Positions 45,413 through 55,254 of a stretch of DNA of 64,000 nt are shown here, piece by piece. A program made the translations under genes and the position numbers. This stretch comes from CBDDBH01 sp965225625 (GTDB lineage Bacteria; Pseudomonadota; Gammaproteobacteria; JADZEE01), in contig CBDDBH010000031.1 in NCBI GenBank assembly GCA_965225625.1, forward strand, positions 304,175 to 368,174. The letters are read 5' to 3'. Below the pieces are notes generated by a model that did no database searches, was not told where the DNA came from, and saw nothing but the letters and a program-made list of their open reading frames with translations. Position 1 is the stretch's first letter. Each line of letters starts with the position of its first letter.

Positions 45413-46998
45413 TGGACTGTGACCGCCGTGCGTTTCTGTTGTCGCAATAAGTTGCTAAAGGCATCGCGTTCAGCGCAACGGATAAAACGCTTCCACACCA
45501 GCATGCAATTGCGCTTGAGCTCATTCTCGTGGGAAGCCAGTGATTCGATGAGCAGATCGAAAGCACTATCACAACGCGGCGTCAGCGAGTGCTCAGCCAG
45601 CATGTCTGCACGATAGCGAGACAAAGAGTTCTGTTGTACTTGAAGGTCCTGAAAGGCACCCAAAGATGCCTGCAACTGTTTCAGCTGAGCGATAAGTTTC
45701 TTCGCACGGACGTCCGGGTACAGGTCTTTGAAGAACTCGATCAAATAGCGGATCTTCTTGCAGGTCTTACGCAGGTCGTGAAAATCTGCCGCCGGCGAAT
45801 CGGGATGCAAGCGCTTTCCCTCTTTTTTGAGTTTTTTATAGATCCGCGCAATGTGCTCAGCCGCGACGTCGGCGATGGCACGCACCGCATTAGGCGAGGT
45901 CGGACGGCGGGGCACCGGAGCTTCCAGGAAAACGCGCCAGTCACGCTTCAACCGACGATAACGCGCCGAATTGAGGGCCCGCACCAAGGCCTGTTGCTCG
46001 ATATTTTGGTGACGCTGCAGATAGCAGCGTAGCGGCTCCAGATCATCGCGCAGCGGTTTTGGTAGTTGAGATTTAAATCCCTCGAAGGCAAGTAGATAGA
46101 CATCCATGTCGCGGGTAGGACCGGTTACGTATCCGATCCAGGCGAGGTCTTTACCGAAGCGTTCGGCTCGCCGGGCCGGGAAGGTTTTCTTAATCTGACC
46201 CAATAAGGATCGCGTGCGCCGTACCGCCAGACGCAGATCGTGCAGACACTCAGTATCGACATCGCCGCGTACCCCCGGCTCGTTGAATTCGATGACGTCC
46301 AGCCACTGTAGCAATATAGCGGTGACCGCGGTGTCAGTCCGTTGCGACGGCTCGATTTGGGGGGCAGCCCTGGGGATCGTGCGTTTTTCTCCCGAGGCTT
46401 CGAGCGCCTCGTATACCGGATCGTGGCTCATCGGCGCGAGTTGGCACACGTCAATGAGTCGGTCTCGAACGCGTTCGAACGCTTGGCCGTAACCACGCAT
46501 TGCCAACAGTTGGACGCGCCGCACGCCGATTCTCGATGGAGTGCGATAGGGTTCGGTGCGGTTCTCCGGCAATGCACGATCCTGCTGTATCTCCAATCGC
46601 AATACGCGCTTTTTGTTACTGTCGAGCACATTAATACCCTTGGTCCGACTGGTGAGCGTGGCCAGCGGCAGCAGAGCCCGAATACCGGTGATAGATTCGA
46701 TCTTGCCGCGAAATTGTCGACGCGGTAAATCCCTCATGAACCGAGGCGCCTGCGGCACGCGTTGCTCGCCGAGCGGATATCCCGAACGAAGCGAGCGCCA
46801 AACGAGTTTCGTATTTGAGCCCTCCTCGATCCACTCCAACACGGTATCATTTTCAAGCATTTGCCTATCGTAGGTGTCCATATAGGTACGCTGAATGATC
46901 CGCTCGGGCTCCACGTCAATAACAAACTGGTTTTTGAGAGCGTTGACCAGGGCACGGCTTGAGATTCGCGGCGGCATCGCGAAAAGGCAGATTTTCAT
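45409..46998 (-). CDS. CYTH-like/CHAD domain protein
   Basis: A 529-residue protein. The N-terminal about 200 residues look like a diverged CYTH (triphosphate tunnel) domain: QRTYMDTYDRQMLENDTVLE, then a KLVWRSL segment and SRTKGINVLDSNKKRVLRLEI. The CHAD domain follows from about 225, with the helical ECLHDLRLAVRRTRSLLGQI and a second half with FHDLRKTCKKIRYLIEFF, rich in His, Arg and Lys that bind polyphosphate. No signal is seen. It is upstream of the ParA gene and back to back with a broken polyphosphate:AMP phosphotransferase gene. Confidence 0.85.
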   Translation of the reverse strand: MKICLFAMPPRISSRALVNALKNQFVIDVEPERIIQRTYMDTYDRQMLENDTVLEWIEEGSNTKLVWRSLRSGYPLGEQRVPQAPRFMRDLPRRQFRGKIESITGIRALLPLATLTSRTKGINVLDSNKKRVLRLEIQQDRALPENRTEPYRTPSRIGVRRVQLLAMRGYGQAFERVRDRLIDVCQLAPMSHDPVYEALEASGEKRTIPRAAPQIEPSQRTDTAVTAILLQWLDVIEFNEPGVRGDVDTECLHDLRLAVRRTRSLLGQIKKTFPARRAERFGKDLAWIGYVTGPTRDMDVYLLAFEGFKSQLPKPLRDDLEPLRCYLQRHQNIEQQALVRALNSARYRRLKRDWRVFLEAPVPRRPTSPNAVRAIADVAAEHIARIYKKLKKEGKRLHPDSPAADFHDLRKTCKKIRYLIEFFKDLYPDVRAKKLIAQLKQLQASLGAFQDLQVQQNSLSRYRADMLAEHSLTPRCDSAFDLLIESLASHENELKRNCMLVWKRFIRCAERDAFSNLLRQQKRTAVTVH

Positions 46999-47288
46999 AA
47001 CCCAAATTCACTCCCCTTCGACCGCAAATTTGACCCCAACACCCGCTGAGGCAATGACCGCCCGGTTAGTGTGTTAACTACACCGATCACACACCCGTAA
47101 TCATGCGAGAGCGAGTCCCGAGACCGCTCGTGCTCAAAAACACTAATACCTTATTGCTTCGCGCGCTCATATGATACAAATCAGTGATCTCCCACTTGAA
47201 GTGATCTAACTTTATGAGCACCAAAACCAGATGAACGCAGGGCTAGCGGGCCGATTGGAGCGATACCCTGGGTATAGCAGGAGTTGTT
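46999..47288. other. 290-bp divergent intergenic region, no gene seen
   Basis: This gap lies between the CHAD gene (minus) and the broken phosphotransferase gene (plus). I see no open frame with family similarity and no convincing terminator or operator. AGGAG at 47279-47283 is the ribosome site for the pseudogene start at 47289. Confidence 0.5.
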
Positions 47289-48766
47289 ATGTTTGGGCAG
47301 CTGAAGTCGGTCGAAAAGTATCGAAGAAGGTTTACCATACGCAAGAGCCAACGCTCCATACTGAATTACTGAACATCTAACGCACCTTACGCGAGACCTC
47401 AATCCCCGTTATCGTGATCGTCTCCGGCGTCGAGGGTGCCGGCAAAGGCACTGTCGTGAACCGACTGAATCGATGGCTGGACACCCGTGGCATAGAGACC
47501 CATGCCTTCTGGGACGAGACTGAGGATGATCGTCAGCGGCCTCGATTCTGGCGTTTCTGGCAAGCGCTGCCGAGGCGGGGCACCGTTGGGATCATGTTCG
47601 GCTCTTGGTATACACACCCCATCATCGATCACGTTTACGCCCGCAGTGACGCATCTCGATTCGACCGTGAGTTGGTACGCATTGCTGAGTTCGAACGCAT
47701 GCTCATCGAGGACGGCGCGTTGATCGTGAAGTTCTGGTTTCATCTCTCCAAGAGCGCACAGAAAAAGAAGCTTAAGAGGGAGAGTAAAGGGAATAAACGA
47801 AGTTCACCGCTTTTGAAAAGATTTTCCAAACGCTACGACCAGTTCTCCAGCGTATCCGAACGTGCCATTCGAATGACCGATACTGGGGTGTGTCCCTGGC
47901 ATATCGTGGAAGCAACCGACGGGCGCTACCGGGACCTGACCTTTGGGCGCATTCTACTTAACGCTATTCAGCAGCGCATCGAGGTCGGGAAAGCTGCTAC
48001 CTCACATCCCCCGGTACATGAACTCGTTGCCATCGATGTGCCCAAAGCCAAGATTACGATCCTCGATCGGGTAGATATGAAAACAAAGCTGTCAGACAAG
48101 TCCTACCGACGGCTTTTGCGAAAATATCAGGACCAGATCGGCGAGCTGACATGGCGAGCTCGAGCGAAAAAGCGGTTCACCGTCGCCGTAATGGAAGGCT
48201 GGGACGCGGCGGGTAAAGGTGGAGCGATTAGGCGGGTAACCGGTGCGATCGACGCAAGACTCTAGCGCGTCATCTCGGTGGCAGCACCGACCGATGAGGA
48301 AAAAGCTCACCACTATCTGTGGCGATTCTAGCGACACATCCCGCGGGCAGGTTACCTCACAATTTATGATCGCTCCTGGTATGGGCGGGTGTTGGTGGAG
48401 CGAGTAAAGAAGTTCGCACGCCACGACGAATGGCAGCGGGCCTACGAGGAGATCAGCGATTTCGAGGAACAGCTTTGCGACCACGGGGTCATATTGCTCA
48501 AATTCTGGCTCCACCTGAGCAAGGACGAGCAGCTCAGACGCTTCAAGGAACGCGAGAAGATCCCCTGGAAACAACACAAAATTACCGATGAGGATTGGAG
48601 AAATCGCGAGCGATGGGACGATTACACGGCTGCCGTCAACGACATGGTCGCGCGCACCAGCACGGAGTACGCACCATGGACGTCGATACCCGGTGACGAC
48701 AAGCAGTCCGCGCGAATCGAGATTCTGAAATCATTTTGCACTCGGCTCAAACAAGCACGGGATTGA
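47289..48766 (+). pseudogene. pap: polyphosphate:AMP phosphotransferase (PPK2 class II), multiply broken
   Basis: A two-domain PPK2-type gene read by hand. ATG at 47289 (AGGAG before it) gives MFG, then one base is missing near 47296. After that the frame reads AEVGRKVSKKVYHTQEPTLH and on, with a TAA at 47378-47380 (where Gln is likely), then IPVIVIVSGVEGAGKG (first P loop). The second domain has VAVMEGWDAAGKGGAIRR, a TAG at 48263-48265, a TAG at 48329-48331 in YLWRF-stop-RHIPR (Trp expected), then YDRSWYGRVLVERV to 48766. Apart from these four lesions the frame is intact. The enzyme would phosphorylate AMP from polyphosphate. Confidence 0.85.
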
Positions 48767-48811
48767 ACGACAAATTTTGAGCGCTCAGTAGAGCTTGCAG
48801 CTTGGCGTAGA

Positions 48812-50497
48812 TCAATCCACCTGCTTTGCAAAGCGTAGGATCGCCCGCTGCAACGGTCGGTGGCGATCGAAGCGTTTGAGGAAATCTTCCTCGCTGCGAC
48901 CGCCCTTTGCACGTATGACAGCAACCGCTGCGCGTTTGTCAGCACCCGTCCAGCGATCGATGCCGGACAGGTTCACGACCAGCGGCGCCCAGCGTAACCA
49001 GGCCTGGCGCTCGTCGCGCGAAAACCCGCGCAGAGAGGTCAGGTCCAGTAATCGCGCGGCGTGCCGCGAGCATTCGCGTATACCCGACTCGCGCGCGGCG
49101 CCAAACTCGCGCGCAAGGTAGTCCGCCAAACCGAAACCGATGTTGCAAAGAACAGGCAGATCGACAGGTTTACGTCGCGGATTAAGATTGAGATACATGT
49201 ACTCGGACGCGAGCTTTTCCAGGATGGCTACATTCGAGCGATAGCTCCGATTGCGCTGCATCTTGCGCAATTCTTCATTGGCCAGCGCCTGTACCTTCGG
49301 CTCACGCGGACGGAATCCGAGCTTGTAATAAAACCACCAGACGCCGGATTCCAGCCCCTCCTTGTTACCGGCACCCAACTGATAAGGATCCAAAGCAAAT
49401 TCGTCAACATCGAATAAGTGCCTCGTCATCGCCAGTGCATGAGCGTAGATCTGCGCCGCTTCAGCACCGCGGAAAGTCGTAAACGTATTGAATGACAACT
49501 CTATCGATCGGTAAACCTCGCTGGTCTGAAAATAGCCGACCGGCACACCGTTTTTCAGGTTCAGAAACCCGTAGACGACAGGCAGTAGATAACGGCGCTG
49601 CGGCTGCATGCCGATGCAGGCGAACTGCAGACCTCCACCACAATCGACAAGCCGGACGTCGTGGTTATAGCCGTAGGAGAACGCGTCCAGATCCCGGTGA
49701 TGCAGGACCATTGCGGCCCGGGCCAGGTCCAGAATTTTTTCCGCCGCGCGCGGTGACAAACTGCGTACAGACCGGGGCCGCCGTGTCAGCGCGACGCGCA
49801 GATCGGGACGCTTGCGTTGCAGCGGACCGCGTTGAAAAGCGATCTTCGGACACGGGTATTTGTCCAGCGACTGTAGCGGCTGGGCACTGTTCGGACGCAG
49901 TCGGTAGGGAAGATCCAATGCGTCGTGCAGCGTTTCACGCTCGAAGTCGTCCGCATAAATACTGCCGATGCGACGTACCACAAACGTTGCATCGCTCTCC
50001 TGAGCTCCCTTGAGCCGCTCGATTGCCTCACGCGGCGAAAGATCGAACTCGTCGAAAATGCTTCGTTCACCATACGTCGAGAGTAGCGGCACAATCTCCT
50101 TCAAGCGTGCAGAGGTCTCCACGGCCGGCCAATCGATTGCAAAGTGCTCTGGCCATCGTTTGGCGATCCACTGCGCCATCGGCCAGAAGAACGAATAATC
50201 AATGATAGTGCCGGGTAGTGCCGAACCCGCGAGCACAGTGCGAAATCTTTTCAGATCGGAACGTGCGGTGAAATCCGCCAGCAGCGTTTCAACCAGGAAT
50301 AGTACGTCGGCGTTGTCCGGGTAGGCGCGCAGGAAACACAAGGTATCGTGCAGGCGCAGGATTTCATCCGCGGCGCCGAGCCGGCGCGTCTTCAATTGGC
50401 TCAACAGCGCCAGCTTCTCTACACAGGGCACCGTGCCATAGTCGGCCTTAATGATGCAAAGGCGCTGCAACAGCGTGGCGCTTGCTTGGCGACTCAT
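48812..50497 (-). CDS. large protein of unknown function with a GNAT-like segment
   Basis: I do not recognise the family. From ATG at 50497 it has 561 residues (a start at 50545 is also open). It is soluble and basic. A middle segment, GYFQTSEVYRSIELSFNTFT and GNKEGLESGVWWFYYKLGFRP, resembles acetyltransferase (GNAT) folds, especially the WWFYYKLGF end. The N-terminal half looks helical. It is convergent with the broken phosphotransferase. Nothing else in the neighbourhood defines its role. Confidence 0.75.
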   Translation of the reverse strand: MSRQASATLLQRLCIIKADYGTVPCVEKLALLSQLKTRRLGAADEILRLHDTLCFLRAYPDNADVLFLVETLLADFTARSDLKRFRTVLAGSALPGTIIDYSFFWPMAQWIAKRWPEHFAIDWPAVETSARLKEIVPLLSTYGERSIFDEFDLSPREAIERLKGAQESDATFVVRRIGSIYADDFERETLHDALDLPYRLRPNSAQPLQSLDKYPCPKIAFQRGPLQRKRPDLRVALTRRPRSVRSLSPRAAEKILDLARAAMVLHHRDLDAFSYGYNHDVRLVDCGGGLQFACIGMQPQRRYLLPVVYGFLNLKNGVPVGYFQTSEVYRSIELSFNTFTTFRGAEAAQIYAHALAMTRHLFDVDEFALDPYQLGAGNKEGLESGVWWFYYKLGFRPREPKVQALANEELRKMQRNRSYRSNVAILEKLASEYMYLNLNPRRKPVDLPVLCNIGFGLADYLAREFGAARESGIRECSRHAARLLDLTSLRGFSRDERQAWLRWAPLVVNLSGIDRWTGADKRAAVAVIRAKGGRSEEDFLKRFDRHRPLQRAILRFAKQVD

Positions 50498-50824
50498 TGT
50501 CTCATTTTCGATGAATTCAACGTGGTTGCGGTTGACTGGGATCAAGTGTACGTTTTTCAGTCACTGAGTTCACTGGAACAAACTGTGTTGTAGCCACGGA
50601 GTATCAACAGTCAAATACGAATCATGACCCCAGCGTTATCGTTGAATTCAACTCAAATGTCATCGCGAGAACGGCGAGCTAGGCTCGGCGGCCGTCCCCG
50701 TAAGGAAGGGGACAGTTACGCAATCCGCCCACACTTCGATGCTACGAGTTGATGGCCCGGATCAGGGTACTTCACATTTCCATACGGATACCTTGAAACT
50801 CGAAAACTTTAAGGAGTGCCCCGA

Positions 50825-51433
50825 ATGCTAAAACTCTATGGCCACGTTACCTCACGTGCCGCGCGATGTTTGTGGGCATTGGAGGAGTTAGGCATTGAAT
50901 ACGAACACCTACCGATCGGTCAATTCAATGGTGATACACGCACGCCTGAGTTTCTAGCCATTAACCCCAACGGCAAGGTACCCGTATTGGTAGATGACAC
51001 GCTGAAACTATTTGAATCCATGGCCATCAACCTCTATTTAGCCGCCAACTACAGCAATTCGCTATGGCCGGCCACTGCAGCTGACCGTGCACTAACGATG
51101 CAGTGGAGTTTCTGGGGGATGACGGCGATTGAACCGCCGCTGGTCAGAATGATGAATGAGGTCATCTACAAGCAAGAACACGAAGCCGACGCTCAACAAA
51201 TTGACCTGGCGCGGCAAGAATTGGAGCCGCCGCTAAAGGTCCTCGATGGTCATTTGGCCGGCCGGCAATATTTATTCGGCGACGCATTTGCTATTGCTGA
51301 TTTAAATGTTGCGTCAGTCATCGGCATTAGCAAGTTGTTGCGATATTCACTTACCCCCTACCCTAACGTAGATCGTTGGGTTACGGCGTGCTGGACGCGC
51401 CCGGCTAATCAACGTGTCGACCCACAATTGTGA
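50825..51433 (+). CDS. glutathione S-transferase
   Basis: A 202-residue GST. The thioredoxin-like N-terminal half has MLKLYGHVTSRAARCLWALE with the active Ser in TSRAAR, then NPNGKVPVLVDDTLKLFESM, the glutathione-binding cis-Pro and ES motif. The C-terminal half is helical with DAFAIADLNVASVIG. The start is the ATG at 50825: AAGGAG at 50811-50816 is eight bases upstream, so the open GTG at 50816 is part of the ribosome site. The 330 bp before it hold no gene. Confidence 0.88.
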   Translation: MLKLYGHVTSRAARCLWALEELGIEYEHLPIGQFNGDTRTPEFLAINPNGKVPVLVDDTLKLFESMAINLYLAANYSNSLWPATAADRALTMQWSFWGMTAIEPPLVRMMNEVIYKQEHEADAQQIDLARQELEPPLKVLDGHLAGRQYLFGDAFAIADLNVASVIGISKLLRYSLTPYPNVDRWVTACWTRPANQRVDPQL

Positions 51434-51498
51434 GCGCGTGAAAATCTGGGGATCGCTGTAAATAAACGCCAGGGGCATTATCAGAGAAACTATATCTC

Positions 51499-52566
51499 AT
51501 GTATTCCACGTCTAAAAACACCTATTTAGCGACCGCGTTATTGGCATTGCTGCTGCCGATCAGCGCCTCGGCACATCATTCCAGATCAAACTATTTGATG
51601 AAGGAATTCGTCGAGTTTGAAGGCACGGTGGTGGAAGTATCGTGGACCAATCCCCATGCGTATGCAGTCGTAGAAGTGGATGCAGTGTCCGGGAAGTCTG
51701 AACGTGTGCTTCTGGAAATGAATTCGAAACCAATTCTGACGGAAATGGGTTGGACCGGCGAATCGCTCAAGGTCGGCGATCAAATTCGAGTCCGTGGCAA
51801 CCCGGATCGTAAGCGACCTGAAACGCGGGTGTTCATCAGATATGTCATAACCGCCGATGGTGAAAAACTCTGGTCGTTTGGTCGTCCTCGAAGCGAAGCG
51901 GAGCGCCAAAACAATAACCGTCCAAAAGCCCCCGTTGCGATCACGCAATCAACCGATTTCACCGGCGTTTGGGTGCGGGCTCGGCTGCCCGCCTCTCATC
52001 CCTCCAAGACCGACCCATTCGGGCGATCTCGCCTGGCTGCAACCCCTGCCGGTGAAGCAGCACTAAAAAACTTCAACGTCGACGACGATCCATCATTTGA
52101 ATGCAAGCCAATACCGCTGCCGGACACTATTGTCCCGGTCTATCCGATGAAGATCACGCGAGTCAGTATCGATTTGCTGACAATCAACTATGAATTCAAC
52201 AACGGCTATCGGGAAATTCACTTGGGCCGGTCAGACTTTCCCGAGGGTATCGCGCCAAGTCATTTAGGCTATTCAATTGGTCGAATTGAACACGGCGCGC
52301 TGATTGTCGAAAGCAAATATTTCAGTTATGACCGATGGGGCAATGGCCGCGGCTTACCCTCAAGCGAAAAAAAGGAAGTTGCGGAGCTATACACCCTGGT
52401 CAACGACGGCAGACGAATGGAAGTGGAATACTCCGTTAAAGATCCGGTTTACCTAAAGGAACCTGCAGCGATGAGCGTGGGTGCTTACGTACTGCGCAAC
52501 GGCGTCGTGCTATCGGACTTCGATTGCGATCCCAGGGCAGCAGTGCGGCATTTGAGCGATCATTAG
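51499..52566 (+). CDS. DUF6152 family exported protein
   Basis: A 355-residue protein with a cleavable signal peptide ending SASAHHSRSNY. The first domain (about 25-130), EFVEFEGTVVEVSWTNPHAY and the later VGDQIRVRGNPDRK, matches the DUF6152 pattern of small exported beta-barrel-like proteins. The second half, with DPSFECKPIPLPDTIVPVYP and HYSIGRIEHGALIVES-like text, is typical of the longer forms. The function is unknown. It follows the GST after 65 bp. Confidence 0.8.
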   Translation: MYSTSKNTYLATALLALLLPISASAHHSRSNYLMKEFVEFEGTVVEVSWTNPHAYAVVEVDAVSGKSERVLLEMNSKPILTEMGWTGESLKVGDQIRVRGNPDRKRPETRVFIRYVITADGEKLWSFGRPRSEAERQNNNRPKAPVAITQSTDFTGVWVRARLPASHPSKTDPFGRSRLAATPAGEAALKNFNVDDDPSFECKPIPLPDTIVPVYPMKITRVSIDLLTINYEFNNGYREIHLGRSDFPEGIAPSHLGYSIGRIEHGALIVESKYFSYDRWGNGRGLPSSEKKEVAELYTLVNDGRRMEVEYSVKDPVYLKEPAAMSVGAYVLRNGVVLSDFDCDPRAAVRHLSDH

Positions 52567-52633
52567 CTCAGCCTAATACGGGGGCATTAGCCTGCGTATT
52601 GCCATGCTAACAACATTGAAAACTGGCTGAATT

Positions 52634-53155
52634 CTACTCGCGCAGGCTGGACAAAAAGGAATCAACAGCCTCTTGTACGGCCACGTGGGACAGCGCAGGG
52701 TACTTCGAATAGGCCGATTTCGGGATGTCGCGAACTAAAGTCTGAAATTGCACCGGGTCTACCATCTGAGTGGCAACAAATTCTCGGGCGTCAGCAAGGT
52801 CACGGTTAAAACCGCGTACTACTTTAGATAGAAGCTGTGCGTAGGGATCATAATGATAAAAACTCACGGTCCCCACTTTTTCGACAAAAATGTGCCGACT
52901 TTCACTGTCCGCCAGAGCAGGCACAAAGTCCTCCGGACGGACAAATTCAACGTTTAGTTGCAAGCGCTCCTTGATTGCTTGGATATCGTGAAAGATCTCG
53001 TCGTAATCGGCGTACAGGTCCGCATCGATTGTCGACTCTCGCCATCCTGCCCAAACCGCCGTCCCGCCGCCAACAAGAAAGACTCGATATTTCCTCCTTT
53101 TTCGAGCTGAACCTGCGAGTTCCGCCATCAAAGCCCGAAGGGACTCGCGCGTCAA
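52634..53155 (-). CDS. nucleotidyltransferase-like protein (DUF6036-type)
   Basis: A protein of about 173 residues. YRVFLVGGGTAVWAGWREST and IDADLYADYDEIFHDIQ contain a G-G/S and D-x-D pattern like the nucleotidyltransferase fold of DUF6036 and similar toxin-antitoxin-linked proteins. Start TTG at 53155 is proposed because it falls one base after the stop of the upstream gene; the ATG at 53128 is the alternative. The open frame runs far upstream without similarity. It probably acts with the preceding gene as a pair. Confidence 0.65.
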   Translation of the reverse strand: MTRESLRALMAELAGSARKRRKYRVFLVGGGTAVWAGWRESTIDADLYADYDEIFHDIQAIKERLQLNVEFVRPEDFVPALADSESRHIFVEKVGTVSFYHYDPYAQLLSKVVRGFNRDLADAREFVATQMVDPVQFQTLVRDIPKSAYSKYPALSHVAVQEAVDSFLSSLRE

Positions 53156-53156
53156 T

Positions 53157-53609
53157 TTAGGTCGCAGCGAGATCTCCAACGCCTCGTGCGTAGCGGCAAC
53201 CGTCGGCGAAGGAAGAGATTTGTTGCAGATGGGCACGATAACGTGCGTATGCAAGTTCACCTTCCGTTCGCGACAACAATTCGTAGAGACGATCTTCCGG
53301 TTCGGCCTGCACCTGACCGACGGGAATACCCTCGCGGCGGAGCCGCGGCGCGGCAACTGAGACAACCAGACTCTCCACGGTGATCTTGCCAAGCGCTAGG
53401 TCAGCCAGGCCAGCGTCGACAATGTCCCCGCCGGGCAGGCCGAGGGTAGCAAAGCTTGGATCTCCGAATCGCTCACTTATCCAACGCAACGAGGCGGCAC
53501 GTTGCGCTATTGCCTGCCTCCTTTCTGGGCTCAAGCGGGCTGATCGAGCCTTACCACCTTGACGGCCGTAACGGCTAAACCGCTCGCGAATTTCCTTTGG
53601 CAACTTCAT
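53157..53609 (-). CDS. small basic protein upstream of the nucleotidyltransferase, possible partner
   Basis: A 150-residue protein starting MKLPKEIRERFSRYGRQGGK. The N-terminal 45 residues are strongly basic, with SARLSPERRQAIAQRAASLRW and then WISERFGDPSFATLGLPGGD. I do not recognise a family with certainty; the basic helical start suggests nucleic-acid binding. It is directly coupled to the nucleotidyltransferase gene: a two-gene unit of the kind seen in toxin-antitoxin modules. The 113 bp between it and the divergent amidase gene likely carry both promoters. Confidence 0.6.
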   Translation of the reverse strand: MKLPKEIRERFSRYGRQGGKARSARLSPERRQAIAQRAASLRWISERFGDPSFATLGLPGGDIVDAGLADLALGKITVESLVVSVAAPRLRREGIPVGQVQAEPEDRLYELLSRTEGELAYARYRAHLQQISSFADGCRYARGVGDLAAT

Positions 53610-53722
53610 TTGCTGTAGTCTATGCTTAGGGGGTAAGTATATCAATAGTGGCGTATTCGTACGCCCACGGCCAATCCAAATGGAATTGAGTACACTGTCG
53701 CCAAAGCGCCGGAGATCCGTTG

Positions 53723-55117
53723 ATGAATGAACTGTGCCAGTTGTCAGCCAGCGCCATGGCATTGGTTGTACGCAAAAAGGAGGTTTCCTCTGTCGAGTTG
53801 ATCGATGCACATCTGGAACAGATTGAACGGGTAAACCCAGTGCTCAATGCCGTCGTGCTGTCCGCGGCGGACCGGGCCCGCGAAGAAGCAAAGGCGGCCG
53901 ATATTGCGACAGGACGCGGCGGGGAGTTAGGACCCTTGCACGGAGTGCCGATGACCATTAAGGATTGTTTCGACACCGCGGGTCTCATCACCACCGGCGG
54001 CACCCTTGGTCACAAAGAACGCGTCCCGGAACACGATGCACCAGCCGTGGCACGCCTCAGGGCGGCGGGCGGCATTATGCTGGGTAAGACGAATATCCCG
54101 GAGTTTTGCCTCGCTTTCGAAACCGACAATTTGATTTACGGCCGCACCAACAATCCCCATAACCTGGAGCACGTACCGGGCGGCAGCAGCGGCGGTGAGG
54201 CCGCGATCATTGCGTGCGGCGGATCACCGCTAGGGCTCGGTAGTGATCTGGGCGGCAGTGTGCGCGTTCCCGCGCATTGCTGCGGCATTGTTGGCTTGAA
54301 GACGACGACCGGCCGTGTACCTCAAACCGGATATTGGCCACCGGTACCACCGTGGACAGTGCGAGCCAACAGTATCGGACCGCTGGCGCGGCATGTAGAC
54401 GATCTAATCCTGGCGTTACCTATTCTGGCCGGCCCAGATGGTCACGACCCGGTAGCGGTGTCGATCCCGATCCGTCACCCGGCGGAAAATCGCATTGAGA
54501 ATTTAAAAATGGCGATGCATACCGCCAATGGCTTGGTAACTCCAGATGCCGCCACCAGCGGTGTTATCGCGCAAGCAGCATCGCTGTTGGAGACCGCCGG
54601 TTGTATCGTAGACGAACGTGTCCCGCCAGGTATGGAGGGTGTGCTGGACCTGTTTATGGGTTTGTTTGCAATCGATGACGGTAAATTTTTATACGACCGT
54701 TTACAGGAAGCGGGCACCACGGAAACTCACCAGATGCTGACGGGCCTGTTGCAAGGATGTGCTGCCGAGAACGCTGGTACTGAGGACATCATCGGACTGC
54801 TGAGTTCCTGGCATCACTACCAACAGCGCATCGTCGAGTTTATGCGGGGCTATGACGCGATCATTTGTCCCGTCAATGCCTATCCCGCACTGCCGCACGG
54901 CGACACCTTCGACAACATGCCGGCATTTTCCTACACCTATGCTTACAATCTGATGGGTTGGCCGGCCGTGGTGTTGCGTGGCGGGACCTCGCCGGACGGC
55001 CTGCCAATCGGTGTGCAAATTGTTGCACCAGCCTGGTGCGAGGATGTGGCCTTGGCGATTGGCAAATTCCTCGAGACTGAACTGGAGAAATGGCCGATGC
55101 CGGAAATCCTTGCGTAA
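53723..55117 (+). CDS. amidase (amidase signature family)
   Basis: A 464-residue amidase. The catalytic triad is visible: K80 in PMTIKDCFD, S155 or S156 in PGGSSGGEA, and nucleophile S179 in GSDLGGSVRVPA. Family members hydrolyse amides, and relatives include GatA, but no gatC or gatB is nearby and the length fits a stand-alone amidase. The start ATG at 53723 has GGAG eight bases upstream; the TTG three bases earlier is less likely. Confidence 0.88.
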   Translation: MNELCQLSASAMALVVRKKEVSSVELIDAHLEQIERVNPVLNAVVLSAADRAREEAKAADIATGRGGELGPLHGVPMTIKDCFDTAGLITTGGTLGHKERVPEHDAPAVARLRAAGGIMLGKTNIPEFCLAFETDNLIYGRTNNPHNLEHVPGGSSGGEAAIIACGGSPLGLGSDLGGSVRVPAHCCGIVGLKTTTGRVPQTGYWPPVPPWTVRANSIGPLARHVDDLILALPILAGPDGHDPVAVSIPIRHPAENRIENLKMAMHTANGLVTPDAATSGVIAQAASLLETAGCIVDERVPPGMEGVLDLFMGLFAIDDGKFLYDRLQEAGTTETHQMLTGLLQGCAAENAGTEDIIGLLSSWHHYQQRIVEFMRGYDAIICPVNAYPALPHGDTFDNMPAFSYTYAYNLMGWPAVVLRGGTSPDGLPIGVQIVAPAWCEDVALAIGKFLETELEKWPMPEILA

Positions 55118-55254
55118 TTGCGCAACCTTTCGGCGGCGACAATGGGCTTCAGCGACCGACGCACGTATCTATTTTATTTCACGGGCGTTTGCGCCGCTTT
55201 TCAGATCGCTTATGTCACGTAGTTTGTAACGCCGTGGCGCGACCAGTATTTTTC

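Noticed and set aside
48263..48331. TAG recoding (pyrrolysine or suppressor) in the phosphotransferase gene
   Set aside because: The gene also has a TAA and a frameshift, other genes in the window end normally at TAG, and one TAG replaces an expected Trp; nonsense mutation is simpler.
50816..50824. GTG at 50816 as the start of the GST gene
   Set aside because: The G of that codon is the last base of AAGGAG, the ribosome site for the ATG at 50825.
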